Source: Amorphoplanes digitatis (lineage in GTDB: Bacteria > Actinomycetota > Actinomycetes > Mycobacteriales > Micromonosporaceae). Taken from it: DNA of 64,000 nucleotides. Position numbers and translations under genes: made by a program. The notes under the pieces are model-generated. The model was given only the letters and a program-made list of their open reading frames with translations, was not told the DNA's origin and searched no databases. Position 1 is the stretch's first letter; each line of letters starts with the position of its first letter. The stretch is from contig NZ_JACHNH010000001.1 of the NCBI RefSeq assembly GCF_014205335.1, positions 9,064,558-9,128,557 of the forward strand, read 5' to 3'. Shown one piece after another: positions 1 to 8,852 of the stretch.

Positions 1-1
1 C

Positions 2-1345
2 CGGGGGCGGCTCGCGATCGGGCACACGATCGGCCGGATCGGAGCATGGAACCCGGTCGGCTGGGTCTTCCGCGGCTACGCGCGGCTCTACCTGCTCGTC
101 GACAACGCCGCCTCGCGGCGCCAGGAGCTCGACGCCGACCGCGCGTCGGTGCGGGTGGCCGGCCCGGACGTCGCCACGTCCGCGCTGCGCGAGCTGCCGG
201 TCATCGACGCGGCCTGGGACTTCTACTTCGGCGCGTACGTGTCGTGGGGCTGGGAGGCGGGCTTCGCGCCGGACGACATCTTCGGCGGCTTCGGCGCGCT
301 GGTCGCCGCCCGCCACGAGGAGCTGGCGAAGATGCGCGGCGAGGAGCCCGAGGAGCACCGGTCGCGCTGGGACACCCACCCGTCGAACACCGAGCGGATC
401 GCGGCCATGCGCGCCGCCCCGCAGGTGCCGCACCCGGTCGACGGCCGGCCGGCCGGTGCGCTGCTGCCCTCGATCGCCGTCGCCGGCGTCGCCCTGCAAC
501 AGGCCGTTGTCGAGGTCGGCAGCCGTCAGGTGCTGCCCTGGCCACAGTTCACCGCCGCGGTCGCCACCGCACGCCTGCAGCGCAACGCCGACCGGATCTT
601 CCGCTCGCTCGGCCGGCTCACCGGCGTGCCCGACCCGGGCCTCGGCACCCTCTTCGACCTGGTGGCCGCCGGCCGGCTCGGCGAGCTCGCCGAGGAGTTC
701 CACCCGGACGTCACCCGCGAGGAGGCGGCGGTCAGGTTCGCCGCCATGATGGACATGCTCTTCGTGCTCGCCGCGGTCCGGTCCGGCGCCGCGTACTGGC
801 GGCACTCGTGGTCGGCGCCGGTCACCCTGACCGACGCGGACGGCGCCGAGGTCGACTTCGAGGAGATGGCGAAGCTGGCGGTCTCGCCGGACACCGTCGA
901 GCAGGCCCGTGCCCGGCTCGCCGGGGCCGGCGTCCGGGTCGAGGCGGCCGCGATCGTCGAGCGGGCCGCCACCGCAACCGGCGCGGGCGTCGTCGGCGCC
1001 CTGGCCAACTTCAAGATCGACGGCGTGCACAGCGACGTGATCCTGCTCGACCGCGGCTTCGTCTTCGTGCCCGGGCCCAAGTCGACCGACAACGGCAAGG
1101 ACCGGCTGAAGGCGCTGATCAGCTCGGGGCCGGCCGAGGAGCTCGCCAAGCGTTACCACTTCCTGCCGTACGAGGAGGTCGCCACGGCGACGATCACCAA
1201 GCGCAGCCCGGTGCGGGCCGAGCTGCGCCTGCACGGCGGCGCGGTGATCGCGCTGGAGGGCCGCTGGACCGGCGAGGAGCTCGGCAAGAGCCAGGACGCC
1301 CTGCTCGCGGTCCTCGACCGGATCGTCCAGCGCTCGACGGACTGA
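2..1345 (+). CDS. M48-family metallopeptidase, 5' truncated by window edge
   Basis: The frame is open from base 2 with no start, so the N-terminus lies outside the window. The first visible stretch contains SRRQELDADR, which fits the third zinc ligand region (E..AD) of M48/HtpX-type membrane metallopeptidases. The HExxH motif would lie upstream and cannot be seen. The remaining ~400 residues are Ala/Arg-rich and contain TRP/WDTHPSN-type segments common in long actinobacterial M48 proteins. An internal GTG at 149 would give 398 residues but would cut off the zinc-ligand segment. It ends 22 bp before mtnA on the same strand. Family assignment is moderate because the catalytic motif is missing. 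Confidence 0.65.
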   Translation, partial: RGRLAIGHTIGRIGAWNPVGWVFRGYARLYLLVDNAASRRQELDADRASVRVAGPDVATSALRELPVIDAAWDFYFGAYVSWGWEAGFAPDDIFGGFGALVAARHEELAKMRGEEPEEHRSRWDTHPSNTERIAAMRAAPQVPHPVDGRPAGALLPSIAVAGVALQQAVVEVGSRQVLPWPQFTAAVATARLQRNADRIFRSLGRLTGVPDPGLGTLFDLVAAGRLGELAEEFHPDVTREEAAVRFAAMMDMLFVLAAVRSGAAYWRHSWSAPVTLTDADGAEVDFEEMAKLAVSPDTVEQARARLAGAGVRVEAAAIVERAATATGAGVVGALANFKIDGVHSDVILLDRGFVFVPGPKSTDNGKDRLKALISSGPAEELAKRYHFLPYEEVATATITKRSPVRAELRLHGGAVIALEGRWTGEELGKSQDALLAVLDRIVQRSTD

Positions 1346-1367
1346 GCGAGGCCTTAGGCTGCGCCGC

Positions 1368-2330
1368 ATGCGGACGATCGACTGGGCGGACGGCGCCATC
1401 GAGATCATCGACCAGACGGCGCTGCCGGAGGAGCTGCGGGTGCTGCGGCTGGCAACGGTCGCCGAGCTGGTCGCGGCGATCCGGTCGCTGGCGGTTCGCG
1501 GCGCGCCCGCGCTCGGCGTCGCCGGCGCCTTCGGGGTGGCGCTCGCGGCCCGGCAGTTCGCCGGCGACGACGCGGCGCTCGCCGACGCCGTACGCCTGGT
1601 GGAGCATGCCCGGCCCACGGCGGTGAACCTCGCGTCCGGTGCCCGGCGGGCCGCGGCGCGGCTGCCGGCCGGGCCGGACGCCGTGCTGGCGGAGGCGTGC
1701 GCGGTGCGCGACGAGGAGATCGCCGCCTCGGCCGCAATGGCCGCGCTCGGCGCCGACCTGATTGTCGAGCTCTGCGGCGCGCGACCCCGGCTGCTGACCC
1801 ACTGCAACACCGGGCGCCTCGCGGCGGTGACCGGAGGCACGGCGCTGGGCGTGGTGACCGAGCTGCACCGACGCGGCGCGCTCGCCGGGGTGATCGCCAG
1901 CGAGACGCGGCCGCTGCTACAGGGCGCCCGGCTGACCGCGTGGGAGCTGAGCGAGGCGGGCATCGACTTCCGGGTGGCCGTCGACTCGGCCGGCCCGTTC
2001 CTGCTGGCCCGGGGCGAGGCCGACGCGGTGATCCTCGGCGCGGACCGGATCTGCGCGAACGGCGACGTGATCAACAAGATCGGCAGTTACGCGCACGCGC
2101 TCGGCGCGCGCCGAGCGGGACTGCCGTTCGTCGTGGTCGCGCCGGAGTCGACCGTGGACACCGGCACCCCGGACGGCGCCGCGGTGGAGATCGAGGACCG
2201 CGGCGCGGCCGAGGTCACCGGCTACTCCGACGCGGTGAATCCGGCCTTCGACGTGACGCCGCACGACCTGGTCACCGCGATCGTGACGGACCGGCGGGTG
2301 GTCCGCCTCGACCGCGGCGAGCGTCTTTAG
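1368..2330 (+). CDS. mtnA: S-methyl-5-thioribose-1-phosphate isomerase
   Basis: The 320-residue protein converts methylthioribose-1-phosphate to methylthioribulose-1-phosphate in the methionine salvage pathway. Family signatures are clear: the N-terminal RGAPALGVAGAFG segment, LLTHCNTGRLA with the catalytic Cys, SETRPLLQGARLTAWEL, and ILGADRICANGDVINKIGSY with the catalytic Asp, as in the eIF2B-related isomerase fold. Length is slightly below the usual 340-350 residues. No other salvage genes are adjacent, so it appears as a stand-alone gene. Its stop codon overlaps by four bases the stop of the convergent DinB-like gene. Confidence 0.93.
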   Translation: MRTIDWADGAIEIIDQTALPEELRVLRLATVAELVAAIRSLAVRGAPALGVAGAFGVALAARQFAGDDAALADAVRLVEHARPTAVNLASGARRAAARLPAGPDAVLAEACAVRDEEIAASAAMAALGADLIVELCGARPRLLTHCNTGRLAAVTGGTALGVVTELHRRGALAGVIASETRPLLQGARLTAWELSEAGIDFRVAVDSAGPFLLARGEADAVILGADRICANGDVINKIGSYAHALGARRAGLPFVVVAPESTVDTGTPDGAAVEIEDRGAAEVTGYSDAVNPAFDVTPHDLVTAIVTDRRVVRLDRGERL

Positions 2331-2911
2331 GCCGGCTGCCCGGCCGCCGGCTTCCAGGGCTTGATCCACGGCGATTCCGGCCAGCCCTCGGCCGCGGCCA
2401 TGATCGGGTACGCCGTGCCGCCGTCCAGGGCCTCGCGGATGATGTCGGCGTGCCCCGCGTGCCGGGCCGTCTCCTGGATCAGGTGCAGCAGCACCCAGCG
2501 GACCGACCAGTTGTCCAGGTCCTTCGGGTTCCACGGCACCGAGTGGTCGACCGGCACGTCCTGCCCGAGGTCCGCGATCTCGGCGATGGTCCGCTCGGTC
2601 CGGGCGGCGACCCGGTCGTAGTTCGCGAAGACGTCCTCGATCGTCTCGTCGTCCCGGAGGGCGAAGTTGTCGGCGTAGGCCTGGTAGTCCAGCTCGCGCG
2701 GCTCCCGGCGCACCGTGTCGATCCAGTTCTCCTCGGTCGACGAGCAGTGCTTGATCAGGCCGCCGACGGTCAGTTCGCTCGCGGTGGGCGCGGCGCGCAG
2801 CTGCTCGGGCGTGAGCCCGTACGCGGTGAGCCTGATGACGTGACGCATCTGGGCGAGGTAGGCGAGCAGGCCCTCCCGCTCGTTGGCGATGGCACCGACC
2901 TGACCAGGCAT
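2327..2911 (-). CDS. DinB/DUF664-family protein
   Basis: A 194-residue protein of the DinB/YfiT four-helix superfamily, DUF664 branch. The segments LTPEQLRAAPTASELTVGGLIKH and WSVRWVLLHLIQETARHAGHADIIRE are typical: the conserved His residues (IKH and the H..R.AGHAD segment) form the metal site. In actinobacteria many relatives are mycothiol-dependent transferases or detoxification enzymes, but the substrate cannot be told from sequence. Convergent with mtnA, with the two stop codons overlapping, and upstream of tyrA on the same strand (tyrA lies 5' of it). Confidence 0.85.
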   Translation of the reverse strand: MPGQVGAIANEREGLLAYLAQMRHVIRLTAYGLTPEQLRAAPTASELTVGGLIKHCSSTEENWIDTVRREPRELDYQAYADNFALRDDETIEDVFANYDRVAARTERTIAEIADLGQDVPVDHSVPWNPKDLDNWSVRWVLLHLIQETARHAGHADIIREALDGGTAYPIMAAAEGWPESPWIKPWKPAAGQPA

Positions 2912-2953
2912 TGGCCTGTCTCCTGTCCTGTTGTCCGGGCTTACCGCCCCAGC

Positions 2954-3922
2954 CTAGGAACCATTGCGGTCAGTTTCCGGCCGCAATCCCATGACCTTGC
3001 CGTCTTTTATCGCCGAGACCCACCCGCCGGCCCGGCCCAGCGCCAGCAGCGCCTCGACGTCGGCGGGCACCTCGACCGGCTCACCGGGCCGCGGTGGCCA
3101 GGCCCGCCGCAACTCGCTGGACGGTCGCAGCCCGGCGGTCAGGGCCGCGATCGGGTCGTCGAGCTCCAGTTCCCGGGCGAAGGACGCCAGGTCGTCGATG
3201 ACCGCGGCCAGCACCTGTCGCACCGCGGGCGCGTTGCCGCCGCACATGGCCGCGATCAGCTCGGGCCGGGTCGCGGCCACCCGCGTGCCGTCCCGGAACG
3301 ATCCGGCCGCCAGCGTGCCGGCCAGCGGGTTGCCGGCCAGCACGCCGCTGAGCGCGGCGGCCAGCAGGTGCGGCACGTGGCTGATCCCGGCCACCGCCCG
3401 GTCGTGTTCCGCGGCGGTCACCGGCACGACGCGCGCACCGAGCCGGGTGAACAGCCGGGCGAGTGCCAGCCAGTCGGCGGGGTCGGTGTCGCCCGGCTCG
3501 AGGCAGAGCACCCAGGCGCAGCCGTCGAAGAGCCGCGGATCGCCGGCCGCGAAGCCCGAGGACTCCTTGCCCGCCATCGGATGGCCGCCGACGAACCGGC
3601 GATCGCCGATCAGGTTCCGGACCGGTCCCTTGACCGAGGTGACGTCGGTGATCAGCCCCGGGTAGCCACCGAGGCCGGCCAGGACGCCGGGTATCGCCGG
3701 CAGCGGCACCGCGAGCACGGCGACCTCGGTGTCCGCGACGGCCTCGGCGATGCTGTCGGCCACCCGCCAGGCGTCCGTGCTCCCGGACGACCTCGCCTGT
3801 GCCCGGGCGGCCTCGCGGGTCTCCGCGCCGGCGTCGTAGCCGGTGACCCGGTGTCCGTCCGCCGCGAGGGCCCGCAGCAGGGAACCGCCGATGAGACCGA
3901 GTCCGATGACCGCGACATTCAC
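2954..3922 (-). CDS. tyrA: prephenate dehydrogenase
   Basis: A 322-residue NAD(P)-dependent dehydrogenase that oxidatively decarboxylates prephenate in tyrosine synthesis. The N-terminus VNVAVIGLGLIGGSLLRAL is the Rossmann dinucleotide motif, so the GTG at 3922 is the likely start although the frame stays open for another 62 codons upstream. The family landmarks TDVTSVKGPV, GGHPMAGKESSGF and AEHDRAVAGISHVPHLLA follow in order; the His residues in the last two segments are the catalytic/substrate-binding ones. The C-terminus has roughly 60 residues beyond the helical domain, without a clear ACT domain. Confidence 0.92.
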   Translation of the reverse strand: MNVAVIGLGLIGGSLLRALAADGHRVTGYDAGAETREAARAQARSSGSTDAWRVADSIAEAVADTEVAVLAVPLPAIPGVLAGLGGYPGLITDVTSVKGPVRNLIGDRRFVGGHPMAGKESSGFAAGDPRLFDGCAWVLCLEPGDTDPADWLALARLFTRLGARVVPVTAAEHDRAVAGISHVPHLLAAALSGVLAGNPLAGTLAAGSFRDGTRVAATRPELIAAMCGGNAPAVRQVLAAVIDDLASFARELELDDPIAALTAGLRPSSELRRAWPPRPGEPVEVPADVEALLALGRAGGWVSAIKDGKVMGLRPETDRNGS

Positions 3923-4026
3923 GCCGGAGACTCTTGCACACCCCTTCGATATCAGCCGTAAGTACGTGTCGCTTTTCGTCCGTTTCGCCACTAGATAGCC
4001 ATGATCGATACGTTTACGTTGATCAT

Positions 4027-5166
4027 GTGACGTACAGGGGCAAACTTCTCGTATCCGGCATCGTGTGCGCCGTCCTCGCGACGCTGACGACCCCGGCGAA
4101 GGCGGCACCCTCCGAGACGCCCGACGCCGTGCCGGGCTTCAACGGGACGGTCCTCGCGGTGGCCTACTCGGGCAACACCGCCTACGTCGGCGGCGACTTC
4201 ACCGCCGCGCTCGTCAACGGCAAGCTGGTCAAGCGGTCCAGGCTGGCGGCCGTCGACGCGGTGACCGGCGAGCTGCTGCCCTGGGCGCCCGCCGCGGACG
4301 GCCGGGTCAAGGCGCTGGCGGTCAGCGGCTCCTCCGTCTATGTCGGCGGCGACTTCGGCTCCGTCGGCGGGCAGCGGCGGGACAGCCTCGCGCGGCTCGA
4401 CGCCAGCAGCGGGGCGCTGTCCGCCACGTTCGACCACGCGATCGACGGCCGGCCGTACGCGCTGGTGGCCGGCAACGGCCGGCTTTACCTCGGCGGGACG
4501 ATCACGGGAGTCGACGGGCAGGCCCGGTCCGGGCTGGCCGCGTTCGACCTGAGCACCGGCGCCCTGGACGGCAAGTGGAAGCCGGCCGTCGACAACCAGG
4601 TCGAGTCGCTGGCGGCCGGCGCCGGGCGAATCTACGTCGGCGGCAGGTTCCGCAAGGTCAACAGCACCGCCGGGTACGACCGGCTGGTCGCCCTCGACCC
4701 GGCCGCCGCCAAGATCGTCACGGGCTTCCGGCCGAGGTCGCCGGTCATCACCTTCGCCATCGCGGTCACCGCAGGCGGGGTGTACGCCGCCAACGGCGGC
4801 CGCGGCGGTACGGCGACCGCGTACAGCCTCACCGGCACCACCCGCTGGACCGCGACGTTCGACGGCGACGCGCAGGCCGTCGCGGTGCTGGGCGACACGG
4901 TCTACGTCGGCGGGCACTTCGACGCGGCCTGCCGGACGGCCCGGACGGGCACGAACGGCGTGTGCATCGACGGCGCCGACGACCGGGTGAAGCTCGTGGG
5001 GCTCGCGGTCGGGGACGGCCACCTGCGCGACTGGGCCGCCGACGGCAACGGCATCGAGGGCGTCCTCGCGATGGCCGTCAATCCCGGCCTTGCCGCCGTG
5101 GCGGCCGGCGGCGCCTTCACCACGATCGGTGGGCGGACGCAGAAGCGTTTCGTGCAGTTCAGCTGA
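4027..5166 (+). CDS. secreted beta-propeller protein
   Basis: Reading from the GTG at 4027 gives 379 residues with a classic signal peptide (basic YRGK, hydrophobic LLVSGIVCAVLATLT, cleavage near AKA-AP). The upstream ATG at 3934 would put 31 unrelated residues before the signal, so it is rejected. The mature part is a run of about seven repeats of the form VYVGGDF..G...R.RLA.LD..TG, the blade pattern of actinobacterial WD40/NHL-like extracellular propellers. No catalytic motif is visible, so a binding or scaffolding role outside the cell is likely but unproven. It is followed directly by a strong terminator. Confidence 0.8.
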   Translation: MTYRGKLLVSGIVCAVLATLTTPAKAAPSETPDAVPGFNGTVLAVAYSGNTAYVGGDFTAALVNGKLVKRSRLAAVDAVTGELLPWAPAADGRVKALAVSGSSVYVGGDFGSVGGQRRDSLARLDASSGALSATFDHAIDGRPYALVAGNGRLYLGGTITGVDGQARSGLAAFDLSTGALDGKWKPAVDNQVESLAAGAGRIYVGGRFRKVNSTAGYDRLVALDPAAAKIVTGFRPRSPVITFAIAVTAGGVYAANGGRGGTATAYSLTGTTRWTATFDGDAQAVAVLGDTVYVGGHFDAACRTARTGTNGVCIDGADDRVKLVGLAVGDGHLRDWAADGNGIEGVLAMAVNPGLAAVAAGGAFTTIGGRTQKRFVQFS

Positions 5167-5199
5167 GGTCGCTCAGCAACGGGCATTACTCCGCACCGC

Positions 5200-5234
5200 G
5201 GGGCCGCATCCCTTTGGGCGAGGGATGCGGCCCC
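5200..5234. terminator. bidirectional hairpin between convergent genes
   Basis: A perfect 14-bp stem (5200-5213 with 5221-5234) around a 7-base loop lies between the propeller gene (+) and the M23 lipoprotein gene (-). There is no T tract on either side, as is usual in high-GC actinobacteria. Confidence 0.8.
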
Positions 5235-5244
5235 GTCCCGTTGC

Positions 5245-5976
5245 TCAGGCCTTGCAGTCGTGCGCCTTCTTCCAGGCCGCGACCTCGGACACCGGGCTCT
5301 TGCCGCCGTTCTTGCGCCAGGACTTCAGGTAGTCCGCCGGCCAGATCACGCCGCGGCGGACCTTCCAGTCGCCGGTCCTGGCGCACGGCGGCGAGATCCC
5401 GTAGTGCAGGTGGCACACGCCGTTGGCGTTGCCGGTGTGGCCGACGTCGCCGACCCGCTGGCCCGCCTCGACCCGGACGCCCGCCTTGATGCCGGGCGCG
5501 ATCCGGCTCAGGTGCGAGCCGTAGTAGCGCACGCCGTCGTCGCCGACGATCGAGACCGAGAGGCCGCCGTTGAGCGGGCCGTCCGGCTTCCCCTTCACGT
5601 ACGCGTCCGTGCGGCTCACCTCGAGCACGACGCCGCTGGTCGTGGCCACTGCGGGCTCACCGCAGTCGGCGAAGATGTCCGTCGCGGGGTATTTCGAGTG
5701 GGTCGGGTGGAACGCCACGTTCGACGCCTTCACCGGGAAGACGTATTTCACCCGCACCGGCGCCGTGCTCGTCGCCGGTGCCGAGCTCGTCGTCGGCGCG
5801 GCGCTCACCGTGGCCGCTGGGGCGCTCTCCGGGGAGGCCGCGTCCGCGGCCGCCACCGGCGACGGCACCACGAACTCGGGCGTCACCGTGGCCGCCGGCG
5901 TGCCGCCGGGCGAGCCGCAGGCGGCGAGCGAGCAGGCCGCGACGGTCAGGACGGAGAACAAACGCAGGGAAAGCAC
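5245..5976 (-). CDS. M23-family peptidase-like lipoprotein
   Basis: From the GTG at 5976 the product is about 243 residues with a short lipoprotein signal ending in the lipobox LAAC, then an Ala/Pro/Thr-rich linker, then a LytM/M23 domain. The zinc-site pattern is present: H..YPATDIFADCGEPAVA (first His and Asp), GSHLSRI, and HLHYGI supplying the HxH pair. M23 enzymes cut peptidoglycan cross-bridges. The ATG at 6003 is an alternative start, but it would place two Asp residues in the signal n-region. Two Cys pairs in the catalytic domain suggest an oxidised extracellular protein. Confidence 0.85.
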   Translation of the reverse strand: MLSLRLFSVLTVAACSLAACGSPGGTPAATVTPEFVVPSPVAAADAASPESAPAATVSAAPTTSSAPATSTAPVRVKYVFPVKASNVAFHPTHSKYPATDIFADCGEPAVATTSGVVLEVSRTDAYVKGKPDGPLNGGLSVSIVGDDGVRYYGSHLSRIAPGIKAGVRVEAGQRVGDVGHTGNANGVCHLHYGISPPCARTGDWKVRRGVIWPADYLKSWRKNGGKSPVSEVAAWKKAHDCKA

Positions 5977-6072
5977 CGGGCCATACTGGCAGAAGTCATC
6001 CATCAGCGCCGACCTACCGGTGCTGGATAGGCTGGCCGTCACTGGCCGGCGAACCGGATGGAGGGTGCGACG

Positions 6073-6471
6073 ATGGCCGAACAGCACGGAGCCTGGCACG
6101 GTGCGGCCCAGCCGCCCGCCGGCTGGCTGCCCGGTCGCCCGCCGCCGCCCCGCGGGCTCCCGCCCGGCCCGCCGCCGCGCCCGGTCTACCGCGAGCCGCA
6201 CCCGGTCGGCGCCGGGCCGCTGCTCGCCGGCGCCGGCGCGACCCTGGTGTGGTTCACGCTGTTCGGCTCGCTCGGCCGGGACCTGCTCGGCTATGCGTGG
6301 TGGACGATCGCCGCCGCGATCTCGGCCTGGGTCGTCGCCGCCGTGCTGGCCGTGCTCGGCGACCGCGGCACGGCCACCGGGGTTGCCCTCGTCGCCGCGG
6401 TCGGTCTATCGATCGCCGCAAGTGTCATCGCGGTGCGCTGGATCACCACCAACGACTGGCCGCTGTGGTGA
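6073..6471 (+). CDS. small membrane protein with Pro-rich N-terminus
   Basis: A 132-residue protein of unknown function. The ATG at 6073 is preferred over 6058 because GGAGGG precedes it at good spacing. The first 45 residues are rich in Pro, Arg and Gly and probably cytoplasmic and disordered; three hydrophobic segments follow (LLAGAGATLVWFTLFG, WWTIAAAISAWVVAAVLAVLG, GVALVAAVGLSIAASVIAV). It is divergent from the M23 lipoprotein gene, and the two share a region of less than 100 bp. No family recognised. Confidence 0.7.
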   Translation: MAEQHGAWHGAAQPPAGWLPGRPPPPRGLPPGPPPRPVYREPHPVGAGPLLAGAGATLVWFTLFGSLGRDLLGYAWWTIAAAISAWVVAAVLAVLGDRGTATGVALVAAVGLSIAASVIAVRWITTNDWPLW

Positions 6472-6574
6472 ATGTCCAGCTCTGCGCCGGTGTGTCATCG
6501 ACGAAACGTGTACCTGTGGTGGCGCAGCGCACTCGGCCTTGACGAACGTCGCGCCGCTGGGCACGCTCGGCTTC

Positions 6575-6742
6575 ATGGCCCACGTACCGCAACGGCTCGA
6601 CCCGGATCGTCGCCGTCGCCGTCTTGAGTTGTTGGCCGCCCTGGCCGATGCCAAGTCGGCCCGCGAGCACAGCCAGCCCCGGCGACTGCGCGGTGCCCGG
6701 CTCCGCGAGTTGATCGCAAACCGCCGTCGCCTCGCGAACTGA
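6575..6742 (+). CDS. small basic hypothetical protein
   Basis: A 55-residue reading frame with extreme Arg content and an Ala/Leu helix (RRLELLAALADAKSA), ending RELIANRRRLAN. The composition suggests a small nucleic-acid-binding protein, but no family is recognised and no good ribosome binding site is visible before the ATG at 6575. It fills the gap between the membrane protein and the tadA-associated gene. It may be real or chance coding in a high-GC sequence. Confidence 0.4.
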   Translation: MAHVPQRLDPDRRRRRLELLAALADAKSAREHSQPRRLRGARLRELIANRRRLAN

Positions 6743-6841
6743 GTTTTCCGGCTTTGGCCTCCTTCGGGGCGTGGCGCTGCACTTGCGCCGCGCCAACGGC
6801 TACCGTCAGGCGCTGAGGACCACAGTTCCGTGGGGGGATTC

Positions 6842-7366
6842 GTGTCGATTTTCGCTGCCGCCGTCGTTCGGGGCAAGAACGGGTGGACGGCGTCGGAGCT
6901 GGAGCTCGCCGGCCTTGCCGATTTGGACGAGGTCGTGGACCGGCTTCGCGACGCCGAGCCGGACGCAGAGCTGTCGCTGCTCTTCGTCGAGGCCGACGAT
7001 CAGTACCTGGTGATTCTGCGCCTCGATGAGGGCGAGGACCTGCGCGTGTTCGGCTCCGACTCGGCGTACGCCGACGAGTCGCGGCTCGGTGCGCTGCTGC
7101 TCGCCGACATCGAGACGCCCGCGCTCGAGCTGGACGACCTGGCGACGCCCAGGACCGCCTCGGACGACGACGAGGACGACCGTCCGGCCGCCGACCCCGA
7201 CGCCGACCCGGTCGGCGACGTCGAGATCCTCACCGATCTCGGTGTGGGCTCGCACCGGCTGCTGACGCTGTGCGGGCTGGAGGGCATGCTGCCGGCGGAC
7301 GTCACCGCGGAGATCTGCCAGAAGCTGGGCTGCGGCGACGAGATGGAAGAGCTGCGCGAGGCCTGA
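6842..7366 (+). CDS. tRNA adenosine deaminase-associated protein
   Basis: A 174-residue acidic protein with the pattern of the actinobacterial tRNA adenosine deaminase-associated family (FAAAVVR..NGW, a central Asp/Glu-rich linker, DVEILTDLGVGSHRLLTLC, EICQKLGCGDEMEELRE). The GTG at 6842 is chosen because a run of six G lies just upstream. Its TGA overlaps the ATG of tadA, so the two are translationally coupled; the gene order is conserved in actinobacteria. Its biochemical role is unknown, but it is inferred to assist or regulate TadA. Confidence 0.88.
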   Translation: MSIFAAAVVRGKNGWTASELELAGLADLDEVVDRLRDAEPDAELSLLFVEADDQYLVILRLDEGEDLRVFGSDSAYADESRLGALLLADIETPALELDDLATPRTASDDDEDDRPAADPDADPVGDVEILTDLGVGSHRLLTLCGLEGMLPADVTAEICQKLGCGDEMEELREA

Positions 7367-7812
7367 TGCTCCGTCCGAAGCACGAGGAGTGGATGCGGCG
7401 GGCGCTGTCCGTCGCGTCCGCATCGTCGGAGGACGTCCCGGTCGGCGCCGTCGTCTACGACCCGGACGGCGTGGAACTGGCCGCGGCCGGCAACGAGCGC
7501 GAGCTGAACGGCGACCCGACCGCGCACGCGGAGATCATCGCGCTGCGCCGGGCCGCCGTGCTCACCGGAAGCTGGCGCCTCGAGGGCTGCACCCTGGTGG
7601 TGACGCTGGAGCCGTGCACGATGTGCGCCGGGGCGCTGGTGCTGGCCCGGGTGTCGCGGCTCGTCTTCGGGGCCTGGGAGCCGAAGACGGGTGCGGTGGG
7701 CTCCCTCTGGGACGTGGTCCGGGACCGGCGCCTGAACCACCGCCCAGAGGTGTACGCGGGCATCCTGGAGGACGAGTGCGCGGCGATGCTGCGCACGTTC
7801 TTCCGGCCTTAG
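7366..7812 (+). CDS. tadA: tRNA-specific adenosine deaminase
   Basis: A 148-residue zinc deaminase that converts A34 to inosine in tRNA-Arg(ACG). Both catalytic motifs are intact: TAHAEIIALR (zinc His plus proton-shuttle Glu) and TLEPCTMCAGALVLARV (the two zinc Cys). Length is normal for the family. It starts in the TGATG junction with the preceding gene and ends convergent with deoD. Confidence 0.95.
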   Translation: MLRPKHEEWMRRALSVASASSEDVPVGAVVYDPDGVELAAAGNERELNGDPTAHAEIIALRRAAVLTGSWRLEGCTLVVTLEPCTMCAGALVLARVSRLVFGAWEPKTGAVGSLWDVVRDRRLNHRPEVYAGILEDECAAMLRTFFRP

Positions 7813-7830
7813 GCGATCGCGCTCCCGGCC

Positions 7831-8538
7831 TCAGCTGATCGCGGTGTCCAGGCCGATCTGCACCATGTCGGAGAAGCCCTGCTCGCGCTGGGCGGAGTCC
7901 ATCTTCTCGCCGCGCTTGATGTGGTCGCTGACCGTCAGGATGGTCAGCGCCTTGGCGCCGTAGCGGGCCGCGATCGTGTAGATGGCGGCGGACTCCATCT
8001 CGACGGCGAGCACGCCGTAGTCGCAGAGCGTGTCGTAGAGGTCGGGACGGTCCGTGTAGAACGCGTCCGCGGCCAGGATCGGACCGACCCGCATCGCGAT
8101 GCCCCGCCGCTCGGCAACCTCGGCCGCGGTGCGCAGCAGCGAGAAGTCCGCGACGGGCGCGTAGTCGATGAGCCCGTCGAACCGGACCCGGTTCATGTTC
8201 GAGTCCGTGGCGGACCCGATGGCGGCGATGACGTCACCGAGCTGGAGGTCCTCGGCGAGCGCCCCGCAGGAACCGATCCGGATCACGGACTTGACGCCGT
8301 ACTCGTTGATCAGCTCGTGGGTGTAGATCGAGGCCGAGGGCATGCCCATGCCGGAACCCTGCACGGAGACGGGCACGCCCTGCCAGGTGCCGGTGAAGCC
8401 CAGCATGCCCCGTACCTGCGTGTAACAGACGGGGTCCTTCAGGAACGTCTCGGCGATCCACTTCGCCCGCATCGGATCCCCCGGTAGGAGGACCCGCTCG
8501 GCGATGTCGCCCGGCTGCGCGCCGATGTGCACACTCAT
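7831..8538 (-). CDS. deoD: purine-nucleoside phosphorylase
   Basis: A 235-residue hexameric-type purine nucleoside phosphorylase: it cleaves purine (deoxy)nucleosides with phosphate for salvage. Motifs in order are the start SVHIGAQPGDIAERVLLPGDP, QGSGMGMPSASIYTHEL, VIRIGSCGA, and AVEMESAAIY with the nucleoside-binding Met-Glu, then LTVSDHI with the catalytic Asp. Start is ATG 8538; 18 upstream in-frame codons lack similarity. Close in length to the 239-residue E. coli enzyme. Confidence 0.95.
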   Translation of the reverse strand: MSVHIGAQPGDIAERVLLPGDPMRAKWIAETFLKDPVCYTQVRGMLGFTGTWQGVPVSVQGSGMGMPSASIYTHELINEYGVKSVIRIGSCGALAEDLQLGDVIAAIGSATDSNMNRVRFDGLIDYAPVADFSLLRTAAEVAERRGIAMRVGPILAADAFYTDRPDLYDTLCDYGVLAVEMESAAIYTIAARYGAKALTILTVSDHIKRGEKMDSAQREQGFSDMVQIGLDTAIS

Positions 8539-8646
8539 GACCTGGATCCTGCCAGGCGGGCCGGACGAAGGCGCGATGACCTCAAGGTTCACCGCAGGAG
8601 CCGACCCGGCCGCGAGGCTCGCCGGGCGTCGGGTAACCTACTTCGC

Positions 8647-8733
8647 GGTGGTGTGTCCGAGCGGCCTAAGGAGCACGCCTCGAAAGCGTGTGAGGGTGCA
8701 AGCCCTCCAAGGGTTCAAATCCCTTCACCACCG
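8647..8733 (+). tRNA. tRNA-Ser(CGA)
   Basis: A cloverleaf with 7-bp acceptor stem (GGTGGTG with CACCACC), anticodon stem CACGC/GCGTG around loop CTCGAAA (anticodon CGA at 8681-8683), a long class II variable arm and a T arm with GGTTCAAAT. The 3' CCA is not encoded. It is followed within 10 bp by a strong terminator. Confidence 0.95.
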
Positions 8734-8742
8734 CTCATAGCA

Positions 8743-8776
8743 GGCCCGGTGACTCTCAGTGAGTCACCGGGCCTTT
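8743..8776 (+). terminator. terminator of tRNA-Ser(CGA)
   Basis: A perfect 13-bp stem, 8743-8755 with 8761-8773, loop TCAGT, then TTT. The inner stem and loop (GACTC-TCAGT-GAGTC) recur in the terminator at 10268-10298. Confidence 0.85.
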
Positions 8777-8852
8777 GCGCGTGCGGTCTTGGTCGCCCCC
8801 TACATCTTGCGGTTACCGGGTAGTCTGCCGCCGTCCAATACACGGGGGATTC